Positions 15,902-22,879 of a DNA stretch of 32,225 bases are shown here, piece by piece. The stretch comes from Paenibacillus sedimenti (lineage in GTDB: Bacteria; Bacillota; Bacilli; Paenibacillales; NBRC-103111), in the NCBI RefSeq assembly GCF_014534655.1, contig NZ_JACVVD010000025.1, positions 1 through 32,225 of the forward strand, read 5' to 3'. The position numbers were made by a program, and so were the translations under genes. The first letter of the stretch is position 1. Each line of letters begins with the position of its first letter. The notes under the pieces were generated by a model that was not told where the DNA came from, ran no database searches, and was given only the letters and a program-made list of their open reading frames with translations.

Positions 15902-16181
15902 TAATTATGTTATAAAATACTTATTCGTACCTTCATTTATCATTTAATTCGATTACAAATCAGACAATTTTCCATCCTAACTTCACCCCATTACTTAAGT
16001 GTATAAAAACAATATTACACCACCTCTATGTGGATATATATGGAAAAATGTTATTTCATCATGGATATATGTTATTTGAATATTGACTGCCAGTTAGCGT
16101 AGCGGCTCTATCTTATTCAACTGGGCGGAACGAACAAGCTTCAAACAAAGACTGCAGCTTGTACATTTCTTAGCAGAGAAA
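15902..16181. other. intergenic stretch with a possible repeat remnant
   Basis: No supportable gene. At 16083-16110, ATTGACTGCCAGTTAGCGTA then GCGG resembles the left box of the dispersed repeat, but no palindrome or right box follows clearly. The rest is AT-rich and unremarkable. Confidence 0.3.
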
Positions 16182-16227
16182 ATAACGGACTCAGGCTCGC
16201 ATCTTTAATGCGGTCATGGTCCGTTAT
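16182..16227 (-). terminator. terminator of the XRE regulator gene
   Basis: Nine-base arms ATAACGGAC and GTCCGTTAT enclose a structured loop (GCAT ... ATGC). On the minus strand they are followed by TTTTC, 24 bases after the stop at 16251. Confidence 0.6.
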
Positions 16228-16250
16228 ATGATCATTATTCAGCTGCGCGG

Positions 16251-17024
16251 CTATACGGCAAGTAGCATCGTATCCTGTCCGAAATCGATCGCTCTGTTGA
16301 TCGCGTCGTCAGGTTTAAGCATCATGATTTCATTTTCTTTCGCGTTTCTGACATACATGCCTTTATTATCACAATACACGACGGTTAATTGCTTGCGGAT
16401 GTTCGGAGAAGGATCATTGCCAAACGTTCCATTCGAAACGTTGACCGTCCCGCCATCAACTGATATCAGGCTGGCCAATGTTTCCTTAACATCCATTCGA
16501 CCACCCCAGGAGCCGTAACATGCATAAAGAATATGTATGGAATCAGGATTCGAAAGGATCGGTTTTGTCAGCATATCTAAGGATAGATCCAGTTTAGTAC
16601 CTTCCGGAACGAATACTGCATACCCCCGTCCTTCATTCTCTATTGTAACGGCCAACACTTTGTCCGCCCCGGGAACCGGATCTGCAGCAAAATATCCGTT
16701 GTTTACCGGAATGGTAACTTCATTATTGACGATTTTACTGTTCACTCTTGCTGTGCAGTTGAGGTAAGTTTGATTGACTCCGTAATATGCTTCCTTAATT
16801 TTCAACGTACTGGAATCGCCCATCAGCAGCAAGTAATCGATCGTGCACTCCAGCATGACGGCAAGCTTCGGAAGAAGTTCCGTCGGAGGAAGCTTCACCC
16901 CACTCTCCCATTTCTCCAATTCTTCCTCGTTGATGCCCATAATACCCGCGAGATCCGCTTGTTTTAACTCTTTTTCTTCCCTCAACACGGAGATGCGATG
17001 TCCTACCTTAATTGGCTGCAGCAC
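16251..17024 (-). CDS. XRE regulator fused to duplicated DUF3395-like beta domains
   Basis: About 257 residues. Residues 1-65 are a Cro/CI helix-turn-helix (IKVGHRISVLREEKELKQAD, INEEELEKWESGVKLP, LLPKLAVMLECTIDYLL). Two copies of a beta module follow: IKEAYYGVNQTYLN ... IPVNNGYFAADPVPGADKVL and IHILYACYGSWGGRMDV ... VNVSNGTFGNDPSPNIRKQL. The spacing YYG, V-N-x-x-x-x-DP-x-P, K-L-x-V-x-Y is that of DUF3395-like (lectin-like) modules, here joined to a DNA-binding domain, perhaps as a ligand sensor. GTG at 17024 is chosen because AAAGGTGG lies eight bases upstream. A terminator follows. Confidence 0.7.
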   Translation of the reverse strand: MLQPIKVGHRISVLREEKELKQADLAGIMGINEEELEKWESGVKLPPTELLPKLAVMLECTIDYLLLMGDSSTLKIKEAYYGVNQTYLNCTARVNSKIVNNEVTIPVNNGYFAADPVPGADKVLAVTIENEGRGYAVFVPEGTKLDLSLDMLTKPILSNPDSIHILYACYGSWGGRMDVKETLASLISVDGGTVNVSNGTFGNDPSPNIRKQLTVVYCDNKGMYVRNAKENEIMMLKPDDAINRAIDFGQDTMLLAV

Positions 17025-17143
17025 ACTATTTACCACCTTTCCATACAGTTATCACAATCATACTGCAAATGGAAAGAAACTTGTACCATTTTATGGAATT
17101 CGGCAACAAAGTTATTGGGAGATTTGCCGTGCATTATTTCCAC

Positions 17144-17233
17144 AATCCAGCCCGTTAGCGCAACAAAGCTGCCGATCATCGCGGCAGCTTCGTCGTGATG
17201 TGTTTTTTACGCTATCGTTCACCGTTAGTTGAA
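17144..17233. repeat. cassette-associated repeat site S8
   Basis: Left box AATCCAGCCCGTTAGCGCAA then CA (17144-17165), perfect palindrome AAGCTGCCG-atcatc-GCGGCAGCTT (17166-17190), right box ACGCTATCGTTCACCGTTAG then TTGAA ending at 17233. It lies between the regulator start and the 3' end of the lipoprotein gene. Confidence 0.85.
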
Positions 17234-17261
17234 ATACTTCTGTCGAAGCACACAAACATGT

Positions 17262-17717
17262 TCATTTTGCAGGATGTATCCTCACGGACTCTATAATAAC
17301 CCTTATTTCTTTATTCTCCTCTTTTGTAAGTTTATAGCCTTGACTACTATTCTTTGAGAACACTATCATTCCTTCACTATCTGAAGGAAGCCATAATTGA
17401 ATAGAAGAAGGTGTTATGTTTTTATCTTTTAAAACGATCTCAGCTTCGTAGTCGGGCGGGCTAACTTTAAGATCACCAGATATTGGCTCTGCCGTCTGTA
17501 TTGCTTTCAGAATAATATCTATTTTCATTTGATCCTGGACATTGGCTGTGACTCCTTTGTTTCCTTTTGAATCTTTCATATATACGGTGATTTCTTTGAC
17601 ATCTTCATTACTCCAATCTTCGATACACTTGGAGTTCTTGTTTGAACACTCTTTTCCGCCGTTGCAACCCGTAAGCAATAAAATAATAACACTTAAACAA
17701 ATCATTAACTTTTTCAT
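17262..17717 (-). CDS. small lipoprotein, unknown function
   Basis: A 151-residue protein with a lipoprotein signal: positive start MKK, hydrophobic stretch and lipobox LLTGC with Cys18 as the predicted lipidated residue. The mature part has a short spacer followed by a beta-rich domain (DVKEITVYMKDSKG, SPPDYEAEIVLKDKNI, SSIQLWLPSDSEGMIVF). It is expected on the outer face of the membrane. I do not recognise the family; similar small lipoproteins are common in Bacillales. AGGGGA precedes the ATG. A self-contained unit between S8 and S9. Confidence 0.75.
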   Translation of the reverse strand: MKKLMICLSVIILLLTGCNGGKECSNKNSKCIEDWSNEDVKEITVYMKDSKGNKGVTANVQDQMKIDIILKAIQTAEPISGDLKVSPPDYEAEIVLKDKNITPSSIQLWLPSDSEGMIVFSKNSSQGYKLTKEENKEIRVIIESVRIHPAK

Positions 17718-17776
17718 CCAAATCCCCTATTTTTAATTATTTACATGTTCTATTGACGTAGAAAGGTACGATTTAG

Positions 17777-17858
17777 TTGCGTTATCCTGCCCGTTCGCAA
17801 TGACGGCTGCCCTGCGGCAGCCGTTTTGTGTTGAACTATCGTTCCCCTTTAGCTTAAA
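17777..17858. repeat. cassette-associated repeat site S9
   Basis: Left box TTATCCTGCCCGTTCGCAAT then GA (ending 17803), palindrome CGGCTGCC-ctgc-GGCAGCCG (17804-17823), right box TTGAACTATCGTTCCCCTTT then AGCTTAAAGG (17831-17858). The TAA stop of the CPCC gene (17849-17851) is made by the right box core. Confidence 0.88.
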
Positions 17859-18094
17859 GGTTTCCAAAATGGTTTGCGTTCATCTGTATTATTAGGCTTC
17901 CGGTTGACTTGCCCTGAAAGGAATCGCTTTTGGTACTGCCTAAGGGATTCAATATTCGCCCCTCCTTCATAATCGGGGTCATTGAACTGGACGAGATCAT
18001 CTTCCCAAAAGCAAATGTCGCATATATCGAATGATCCAGGGGGCTCATAATCTAATGTTTTGTAGCCACAACAAGGACAATAATACTTTTTCAT
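17849..18094 (-). CDS. cysteine-rich CPCC family protein
   Basis: An 81-residue protein with the signature MKKYYCPCCGYKTLD then SFDICDICFWEDD and the D-P-D-x-x-x-G-A-N motif (DPDYEGGANIESLRQYQK). This is the Cys_rich_CPCC family: small proteins with two CxxC-type pairs that probably bind zinc, often found near toxin-immunity or other accessory genes; function unknown. ATG follows AAAGGAGCG. The stop codon overlaps repeat S9, the clearest example of a repeat supplying the end of a gene. Confidence 0.85.
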   Translation of the reverse strand: MKKYYCPCCGYKTLDYEPPGSFDICDICFWEDDLVQFNDPDYEGGANIESLRQYQKRFLSGQVNRKPNNTDERKPFWKPLS

Positions 18095-18102
18095 GTTCGC
18101 TC

Positions 18103-18132
18103 CTTTAAGCTATAGTTCTCCTTAGTTCAAGG
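18103..18132. repeat. cassette-associated repeat, right half only (S10)
   Basis: TTTAAGCTATAGTTCTCCTT then AGTTCAAGGA matches the right box. No left box or palindrome is present, so the unit behind it is joined by a half site. The membrane protein gene ends about 50 bases further on. Confidence 0.65.
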
Positions 18133-18184
18133 AGGATTAATTTTATAATTTCGGAAATTTTATTGAAAGGTAATTTGACGCTGA

Positions 18185-18550
18185 TCAATCGAAAAATAAT
18201 GCCACGTAACCATAAATCATGAAAGGGAGACTTAGAGCAAAACCAGTTAGAAGTACGACACGAGTATTTATCAAAGCTCTAAACAAACGGATTGCTGTTG
18301 AATCAATATCTTTATTATAGAATACGCAAATCGAATAAATCAGAAGTACATAGAAAGATAGTGTACTGACTCCAACTAATTTAGAGGTTTCACTTGGACC
18401 AACGTAACCTTCTCTGAAACGATGCTCGTAATCGAAACCATATATTGAAAAATAAGAAAAGCACAAAATGGCTAGGGTTACAATTGAGCTGAGAAAGAGT
18501 AAAATAAATTTACTTTTAGATTGTTTAAAATCTATTAGGGAATATTGCAT
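18185..18550 (-). CDS. small integral membrane protein, unknown function
   Basis: 121 residues with three predicted membrane helices (FILLFLSSIVTLAILCFSYF, LVGVSTLSFYVLLIYSICVF, VVLLTGFALSLPFMIYGYVA) separated by short polar loops (YEHRFREGYVGPSETSK; YNKDIDSTAIRLF). ATG follows GGGGTGAG. No family is recognised. It is bounded by half sites S10 and S11 and on the same strand as all other units. Confidence 0.7.
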   Translation of the reverse strand: MQYSLIDFKQSKSKFILLFLSSIVTLAILCFSYFSIYGFDYEHRFREGYVGPSETSKLVGVSTLSFYVLLIYSICVFYNKDIDSTAIRLFRALINTRVVLLTGFALSLPFMIYGYVALFFD

Positions 18551-18657
18551 AATCTACTCACCCCAAATGAACATAATATTAATTGTTCTATAGCATAATT
18601 TAATTTTTCGATTGAGCTTGTTATATTTCTTATGGTGATTTTCGCCACATCCTTGGT

Positions 18658-18687
18658 GTTTAAACTCTCGTTCTTCGTTAGCGTAAC
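18658..18687. repeat. cassette-associated repeat, right half only (S11)
   Basis: TTTAAACTCTCGTTCTTCGT then TAGCGTAACT matches the right box. It ends 24 bases before the stop of the DUF7660-like gene; left box and palindrome are absent. Confidence 0.65.
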
Positions 18688-18711
18688 TCCAGGACAGATG
18701 AAGCAAATAAA

Positions 18712-18933
18712 TCATTCATATGATCTTCCTGCCGAGAGAATAATTGCAAAAACACTCCAATTAGGCTCTGCTATAGTCCCTGTATCCCTTAGCCACGACT
18801 CCATTCCCTCTAGAAATGAATTCAACGTAGGGTTTTCCCACTCGTTTATGTTTACATCCAGGTCGCTTTTTAAGGAAATTATAAAACGAATTAAATCCTC
18901 TTTTGTCTTTACCTCATAAGGATTCAGACTCAT
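18712..18933 (-). CDS. DUF7660-like small protein
   Basis: 73 residues: VKTKEDLIRFIISLKSDLDV, then WENPTLNSFLEGMESWLRDT and NWSVFAIILSAGRSYE. The WENxTLxxFLExxxxW core and the C-terminal FAxILxAxxxYE match the DUF7660 domain as I remember it, small acidic helical proteins often encoded near immunity-type genes. GAGGTGA precedes the ATG by nine bases. Complete, soluble, function unknown. Confidence 0.7.
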   Translation of the reverse strand: MSLNPYEVKTKEDLIRFIISLKSDLDVNINEWENPTLNSFLEGMESWLRDTGTIAEPNWSVFAIILSAGRSYE

Positions 18934-18954
18934 AGTAACATTTCACCTCGCACA

Positions 18955-18982
18955 ATTAACGTTCTTCATTAGTTTAGTGAAG
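18955..18982. repeat. cassette-associated repeat, degenerate right half (S12)
   Basis: ATTAACGTTCTTCATTAGTT then TAGTGAAG aligns with the right box at lower identity and ends four bases before the stop of the next gene. Confidence 0.5.
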
Positions 18983-18985
18983 ACC

Positions 18986-19363
18986 TCATCTGCCAAGTAA
19001 AAACAGACTCTCTCCTCGATATAATTGGTAATGCTCAAATGCTGAAGAATCGGCAAACAAATCAAAATAATATTGATTTTGAATTTCTAATGTTAAGTCG
19101 CCCGTTTTAAAATGATAAATATTTGTAATAGGCTTGTGTTGCAGATTATCTTTTATAATAGATATAAAATCTGTTCCATCACGTTCAGTAATACCGACCA
19201 CGATATCGCTTTTATTCCTCAATCTCCAGGAACACTCCACATTTAAACTTCCGCCGTCAAACTTGATGTTTACCAGTTCAAGTCCAACTGGGGAAATCTC
19301 GATGACTTTTTGTCCTATGAAATCTTTGAAGTCAATATCGCTTGATTTATTTACAAAATTCAT
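18986..19363 (-). CDS. DUF6188-like small protein
   Basis: 125 residues starting MNFVNKSSDIDFKDFIGQKV, with a beta-rich middle (VNIKFDGGSLNVECSWRLRN, DLTLEIQNQYYFDLF) and a YQLYRGESLFLLGR end. The LNVECSWRLR strand resembles DUF6188/immunity-type proteins; this is a weak call. ATG at 19363 follows GAGGTG by six bases; an in-frame GTG three codons earlier is less likely because the Shine-Dalgarno covers it. Soluble, function unknown, a complete unit between S12 and S13. Confidence 0.65.
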   Translation of the reverse strand: MNFVNKSSDIDFKDFIGQKVIEISPVGLELVNIKFDGGSLNVECSWRLRNKSDIVVGITERDGTDFISIIKDNLQHKPITNIYHFKTGDLTLEIQNQYYFDLFADSSAFEHYQLYRGESLFLLGR

Positions 19364-19420
19364 AATTCTCACCTCGATACTGTTTATTGTACTTCAATAT
19401 GCTTCAAACAAATATTCTTT

Positions 19421-19507
19421 TTCGTTATTCTGCCCGTTACTCAAACGAACATAAAAAAGGAGCTGACCTTACGGCAGCTCATCACTATCGTCTCCGTTAG
19501 CTCAATA
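19421..19507. repeat. cassette-associated repeat site S13
   Basis: Left box TTATTCTGCCCGTTACTCAA then ACGAA (ending about 19449), palindrome GAGCTG-accttacgg-CAGCTC, right box CACTATCGTCTCCGTTAGCT then CAATAA ending at 19507. The GNAT gene stop codon is at 19509-19511, directly after it. Confidence 0.85.
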
Positions 19508-19508
19508 A

Positions 19509-20009
19509 TCATAGAAGTTTTTCAAGTTCAATTTCGTCATGAATCGGTATATCATAATAACCCACTTTGGGGATTGTTGGCTTTAGCTTCCTAGCCTCGT
19601 CAATTGCGTTTGGATATACGGCCGTTATTCGATATCCACGTCGTTGATAAAATTTTAAAGCATCCAAATTATCGTTTGATATTATAAGCCATATGCGATT
19701 TATTCCCGACTGCTTTACCTTCTGTTCCACAGTAGAAATCAAATTACTCCCGATACCTAAGCCTTCTACAGTCGAATTAATACTCATCAACTCACAATCA
19801 TGTATACCTATACGATAAGTAGCCGCCCCGACTCGCACATCATCTACCCAGGCGATGACTGAATCCAAGTCCTGAAAATGATGCTTCTTGCCTTTGGATA
19901 CCATGATTTCGCCGCCCCACTCACTTAACCACAAGTCTTTCAGCCATTCCTTATCGTTTTCGTTCAAAGGAGCAAGTATTTTGACTTGCTTAATTTTTTC
20001 CATATTCAT
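19509..20009 (-). CDS. GNAT family N-acetyltransferase
   Basis: About 166 residues with the GNAT order: strand pair before residue 80 (VIAWVDDVRVGAATYRI), motif A NSTVEGLGIGSNLISTVEQK (acetyl-CoA loop EGLGIGS), motif B INRIWLIISNDNLDALKFYQ then RRGYRITAVYP. The final third has a ring of acidic and proline residues that does not reveal the acceptor. Members acetylate amines on drugs, polyamines or proteins. Start codons ATG 20009 and ATG 20003 are both possible; GGTGAT lies close upstream. Intact, between S13 and S14. Confidence 0.85.
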   Translation of the reverse strand: MNMEKIKQVKILAPLNENDKEWLKDLWLSEWGGEIMVSKGKKHHFQDLDSVIAWVDDVRVGAATYRIGIHDCELMSINSTVEGLGIGSNLISTVEQKVKQSGINRIWLIISNDNLDALKFYQRRGYRITAVYPNAIDEARKLKPTIPKVGYYDIPIHDEIELEKLL

Positions 20010-20052
20010 CACCAAATTCAGTTTACCACAGAAAGAACGACTGAAGAGTTGT

Positions 20053-20150
20053 ATTCAACTATCCTGCCCGTTCGCAACGACGGCAGCCGTTTTTTTTGAC
20101 CGGCTGCCGTCGTGTGATGATTTAACTATCGTTCCCCGTTAGCGTAATGA
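20053..20150. repeat. cassette-associated repeat site S14 (best-preserved copy)
   Basis: Left box TTCAACTATCCTGCCCGTTC then GCAACGA (20053-20079), perfect 12-bp palindrome CGACGGCAGCCG ... CGGCTGCCGTCG (20077-20112), right box TTTAACTATCGTTCCCCGTT then AGCGTAATGA (20121-20150). The two boxes are direct copies of one another (AACTATC-x-x-x-CCCGTT-x-GC). The stop of the secreted-protein gene (20139-20141) is inside the right box. Confidence 0.92.
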
Positions 20151-20690
20151 ATCTGCTATTCCAACCAGTACATCCACTGTGACTTGATTTTCTATTCGAC
20201 TATCCACTGACAGACGGTACTGCCATCCGTTTTTTTCGAAAACCAGTATGTTAAACCCTCCCCTTGACTTTGGGGTTATAGTTGAAAAATATAGTGCATC
20301 GCTACCGTCATTCAGTTTGTATCTTTTCTTCCCTCGCTTTGATTTCTCAAAGTCGATTCTCTGCTCAATAGGTCTTACATCAATATTATAGTGGTTCTTG
20401 CCCTGCGCTTCATGGAGGTATTCTATTTGAAGTTCGTCGTTATAATTTTCCTTGTCGTTTACACATCTGCCTAAGTGATGTGTAAATTGCATCGGCGGTA
20501 ATTTAATCGGCAATTTAAGTTCTCGTTGATTAAGTGCTTCACATTCCTTTAATGCTTCCCCAACTGATTTATATCCCATTTCGATATAAGGTTTTTCGAA
20601 TGGAGGAACAACGGGTGTTGCATTAGCTTGAGAAGTTAATAATATTGTGCAATAGAACACAGTTATGAAAATTGCTATTATTCTATTCAT
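20139..20690 (-). CDS. secreted protein with DUF4367-like C-terminus
   Basis: 183 residues. An N-terminal signal peptide (NRIIAIFITVFYCTILLTSQ, cleavage likely after ANA) precedes a mature domain with GRCVNDKENYNDELQIEYLH, then KLNDGSDALYFSTITPKSRG and NILVFEKNGWQYRLSVDSR. The last part resembles DUF4367-type extracytoplasmic domains (strand pair plus terminal helix). Probably exported and anchored or released; role unknown. GAGGTGAT precedes ATG. The last codons and TAA are within repeat S14. Confidence 0.7.
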   Translation of the reverse strand: MNRIIAIFITVFYCTILLTSQANATPVVPPFEKPYIEMGYKSVGEALKECEALNQRELKLPIKLPPMQFTHHLGRCVNDKENYNDELQIEYLHEAQGKNHYNIDVRPIEQRIDFEKSKRGKKRYKLNDGSDALYFSTITPKSRGGFNILVFEKNGWQYRLSVDSRIENQVTVDVLVGIADSLR

Positions 20691-20750
20691 GATTTCATCA
20701 CCTCAATGGTTAAGTTCCCCATAACAGTGAGGTATTAGTCATTACACTTC

Positions 20751-20824
20751 ATTAAACTGCCCGATGGCTCAACGACGAACGGCAGCCGCTGTGTCATTCA
20801 ACTAAAGTCTCCCGTTAGCGCAAG
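20751..20824. repeat. cassette-associated repeat site S15
   Basis: Left box ATTAAACTGCCCGATGGCTC then AACGA, short palindrome CGGCAGCCG, right box TTCAACTAAAGTCTCCCGTT then AGCGCAAG ending at 20824. It lies between the secreted-protein start and the merR stop. Confidence 0.82.
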
Positions 20825-20833
20825 TACATTACA

Positions 20834-21262
20834 TTAATTCACCGTCTTAATCTCCAGGCCGTGACCGTGACATTTAAAGTTATAGTTAGGGTTTTTCATA
20901 ACCTCTTCTTTCTGAAGTTCATACATGGCAATTTTATAGTTTATTTCTTCCATGTGTTTAAAACTTTCGTCAATTTTCTTCTGAAGTTCCAATTTATGCT
21001 GTATCAACATCTCCTCTCTTTGCAAAAAGGTGCTATTTCCCAATTCATAAAGTTCCTTGTAATCCTTGATTTTTGAAAGAGGCATTCCTGTCTCTTTGAG
21101 ACAACGAATAAAAGAAATCCAATCTATTTGTTGTTGGTTATAAACTCTACGGCCTTTTTCGTCACGAGATATATTTGGTAATATCCCCTGCTCTTCATAA
21201 AACCTAAGTGTCTTTGCAGATACATTTAAATTCTCCACTACGTATGTCATTGAATACAACAT
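20834..21262 (-). CDS. MerR family regulator
   Basis: 142 residues with a MerR winged helix at the N-terminus (VENLNVSAKTLRFYEEQGIL, then VYNQQQIDWISFIRCLKETG, MPLSKIKDYKELYELG) and a long dimerisation helix. The C-terminus has HGHGLEIK but no conserved cysteine pair, so a metal sensor of the CueR/ZntR kind is unlikely. It resembles regulators divergently paired with flavin oxidoreductases (electrophile or solvent stress). ATG at 21262 follows AGGTGGGA. It is the upstream-most gene of the minus-strand run. Confidence 0.85.
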   Translation of the reverse strand: MLYSMTYVVENLNVSAKTLRFYEEQGILPNISRDEKGRRVYNQQQIDWISFIRCLKETGMPLSKIKDYKELYELGNSTFLQREEMLIQHKLELQKKIDESFKHMEEINYKIAMYELQKEEVMKNPNYNFKCHGHGLEIKTVN

Positions 21263-21278
21263 CTACTTGTCCCACCTT

Positions 21279-21298
21279 TAGTTACAGTTACTGTAATT
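21279..21298. promoter_or_regulatory. merR-proximal operator palindrome
   Basis: TTACAG-TTA-CTGTAA is a perfect dyad just upstream of the merR ribosome site. The same half-site (TGTAACxGTAAC on one strand) recurs at the oxidoreductase promoter, indicating one regulator binding both sides. Confidence 0.6.
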
Positions 21299-21361
21299 AA
21301 ATATATATCATAAAGAGAATGAAAGCACAAAAATTATATATGTAATCATATAAAAATAAAT

Positions 21362-21395
21362 CCTTGACCTACTGTAACGGTAACCAATTACACTG
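21362..21395 (+). promoter_or_regulatory. MerR-type promoter of the flavin oxidoreductase gene
   Basis: TTGACC is followed, after a long spacer holding ACTGTAACGGTAACC, by TACACT. A stretched spacer of about 19 bp filled by a dyad is the standard layout at MerR-activated promoters. Confidence 0.6.
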
Positions 21396-21431
21396 AAACA
21401 GAAAATAAAATATGATAGCGAGGTTAAAGAA

Positions 21432-22553
21432 ATGAATCAAAAATATAGTAGGTTATTTGAATCCTTCACATTCAGAAGTGGAATAACAATGAAGAATAGA
21501 ATTGTTATGGCACCTATGACAACCTGGTCAAGCAATGACGATCTTACCATTTCGGATGACGAAGTAAAGTATTACAAACAAAGAGTGAATGGAGTAGGAC
21601 TCGTCATTACAGGGTGTACTCATGTTACACCGAATGGACAGGGTTTTACGAATGAATTCGCCGGGTACAATGATGAATTTACTCCAAGTTTACGAAAATT
21701 AGCTGAGGCAGCGAAAAGTGGAGGCTCTCCTGCGATCCTACAGATTTTTCATGCTGGCAATAAAGCTTTGCCCGAATTGGATGCAGTTAGTGCGAGTGCA
21801 TTGCAACCCGAAATTACTAATTTAGGTTCAACTCCAGAAACAAGAGAACTATCACATGAGGAGATTTTGTCGATTGTACGTGCTTTTGGAGACACAACAA
21901 GACGAGCGATAGAAGCCGGATTTGATGGCGTCGAAATTCATGGGGCACATGGATTTTTAATTCAAAACTTCTGGTCGCCAGCAACGAATCAACGGACGGA
22001 CCAATGGGGAGGATCACTTGAAAATCGCTTGCGTTTTCCATTGGCGATTATTAACGAAATCAAAAATGTCATTGAAAAACATGCTACAAAACCATTCATT
22101 TTAGGATACCGATTTTCACCTGAAGAATCCTCCAAAGTGGACGGATTACGTATGAAAGACACGTATGAATTAATCGATATTCTTGTTGAACAGAATTTGG
22201 ATTATATACATGCTTCATTAGATAATGTGTCTTCAAAGCCAGTAGATAGTCAAGATGAAAAAACACGGCTTGAATTAATTCTAGAAAGAGCAAACGGTAA
22301 GGTACCTGTGATGGCTGCTGGTTCCATAATAACACCGGATGATGCTCTTAAAGCTGTGGAATTAGGATTGCCGCTAGTTGCCATTGGGCATGCGTTAATT
22401 ATGAATCCTACTTGGGTTGAAATGGTCGCAAATGGACGAGAAGCCGAGGTAGATTCTGAGTTGAACGTTTCAAAACTCGACCAGCTTAATATTCCAGAAA
22501 AACTCTGGAATGTAATTCAAGCAATGCCCGGTTGGTTTAATATTGGGAAATAA
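21432..22553 (+). CDS. NADH:flavin oxidoreductase, old yellow enzyme family
   Basis: 373 residues, FMN-dependent ene-reductase type. Start KNRIVMAPMTTWSSNDDLTI (FMN-site strand), then VGLVITGCTHVTPNGQGFTN, FHAGNKALP, the catalytic-site motif GFDGVEIHGAHGFLIQNFWS then NQRTDQWGGSLENRLRFPL, and C-terminal FMN-phosphate loop VPVMAAGSI ... ALELGLPLVAIGHALI. These enzymes reduce activated alkenes or nitro compounds with NAD(P)H. GAGGT precedes the ATG. Divergent from merR with a shared operator, so probably induced by its substrates. Strong terminator downstream. Confidence 0.92.
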   Translation: MNQKYSRLFESFTFRSGITMKNRIVMAPMTTWSSNDDLTISDDEVKYYKQRVNGVGLVITGCTHVTPNGQGFTNEFAGYNDEFTPSLRKLAEAAKSGGSPAILQIFHAGNKALPELDAVSASALQPEITNLGSTPETRELSHEEILSIVRAFGDTTRRAIEAGFDGVEIHGAHGFLIQNFWSPATNQRTDQWGGSLENRLRFPLAIINEIKNVIEKHATKPFILGYRFSPEESSKVDGLRMKDTYELIDILVEQNLDYIHASLDNVSSKPVDSQDEKTRLELILERANGKVPVMAAGSIITPDDALKAVELGLPLVAIGHALIMNPTWVEMVANGREAEVDSELNVSKLDQLNIPEKLWNVIQAMPGWFNIGK

Positions 22554-22585
22554 AAAGTAGTCCTAAAGGCTACTCAGATTGACGA

Positions 22586-22622
22586 GAAACCCACGTCTTT
22601 TATGAGACTTCGGGTTTCTTTT
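22586..22622 (+). terminator. terminator of the flavin oxidoreductase gene
   Basis: GAAACCC-ac-GTCT-tttatg-AGAC-ttc-GGGTTTC followed by TTTTG, 33 bases after the stop codon; a clean Rho-independent terminator. Confidence 0.85.
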
Positions 22623-22629
22623 GCTAATT

Positions 22630-22772
22630 CTAAGGTGCTCCGTCCATCCGTAGTTCGGTAGGGCAATTCTTACTGTTGCGGACACGCATACTGCGAATGT
22701 TTCGATCTTGAAGGCCTTTGCAAATTGGGGTCGTTAAATAACCTGAATCTAAGGCTACTGCTCCAGAATATT
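22630..22772 (-). pseudogene. transposase fragment, IS1182-like
   Basis: A 47-codon minus-strand frame reads YSGAVALDSGYLTTPICKGL then QDRNIRSMRVRNSKNCPTEL and stops at 22630. AxDxGYxTxxIxxxLxxxxI is a strand-helix block of IS1182/IS4-type DDE transposases around the second acidic residue. Both ends of the gene are missing. It directly abuts repeat half-site S16. Confidence 0.45.
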
Positions 22773-22773
22773 G

Positions 22774-22802
22774 TTGAGTTAAACTGCCCGTTAGCTCAAT
22801 CG
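22774..22802. repeat. cassette-associated repeat, left half only (S16)
   Basis: TTGAGTTAAACTGCCCGTTA then GCTCAATCG is a clean left box, and its ends TTGAG/CTCAA are themselves inverted. No right box follows, and transposase debris lies on its other side, so the array seems to have been cut here. Confidence 0.75.
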
Positions 22803-22879
22803 TTGCCCCTTTCCAGCTTACGTTTTAAATTCATCTAATTTAACCTGTTGTTGAGAAAGGTTTTCAGTTACGCATAACA

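Noticed and set aside
17144..20824. Central palindromes as Rho-independent terminators
   Set aside because: The stems are GC-rich but no T run follows on the gene strand in the full sites, and the flanking boxes are as conserved as the stems.
125..22802. Calling the dispersed sites canonical attC sites
   Set aside because: Only some copies fit GTTRRRY at one end, few fit RYYYAAC at the other, the two end boxes are direct copies, and no integron integrase is present. I report them as integron-like only.
125..22802. CRISPR array
   Set aside because: Spacing between repeats equals gene lengths (hundreds of bases, variable), repeats are composite and imperfect, and no cas gene is present.
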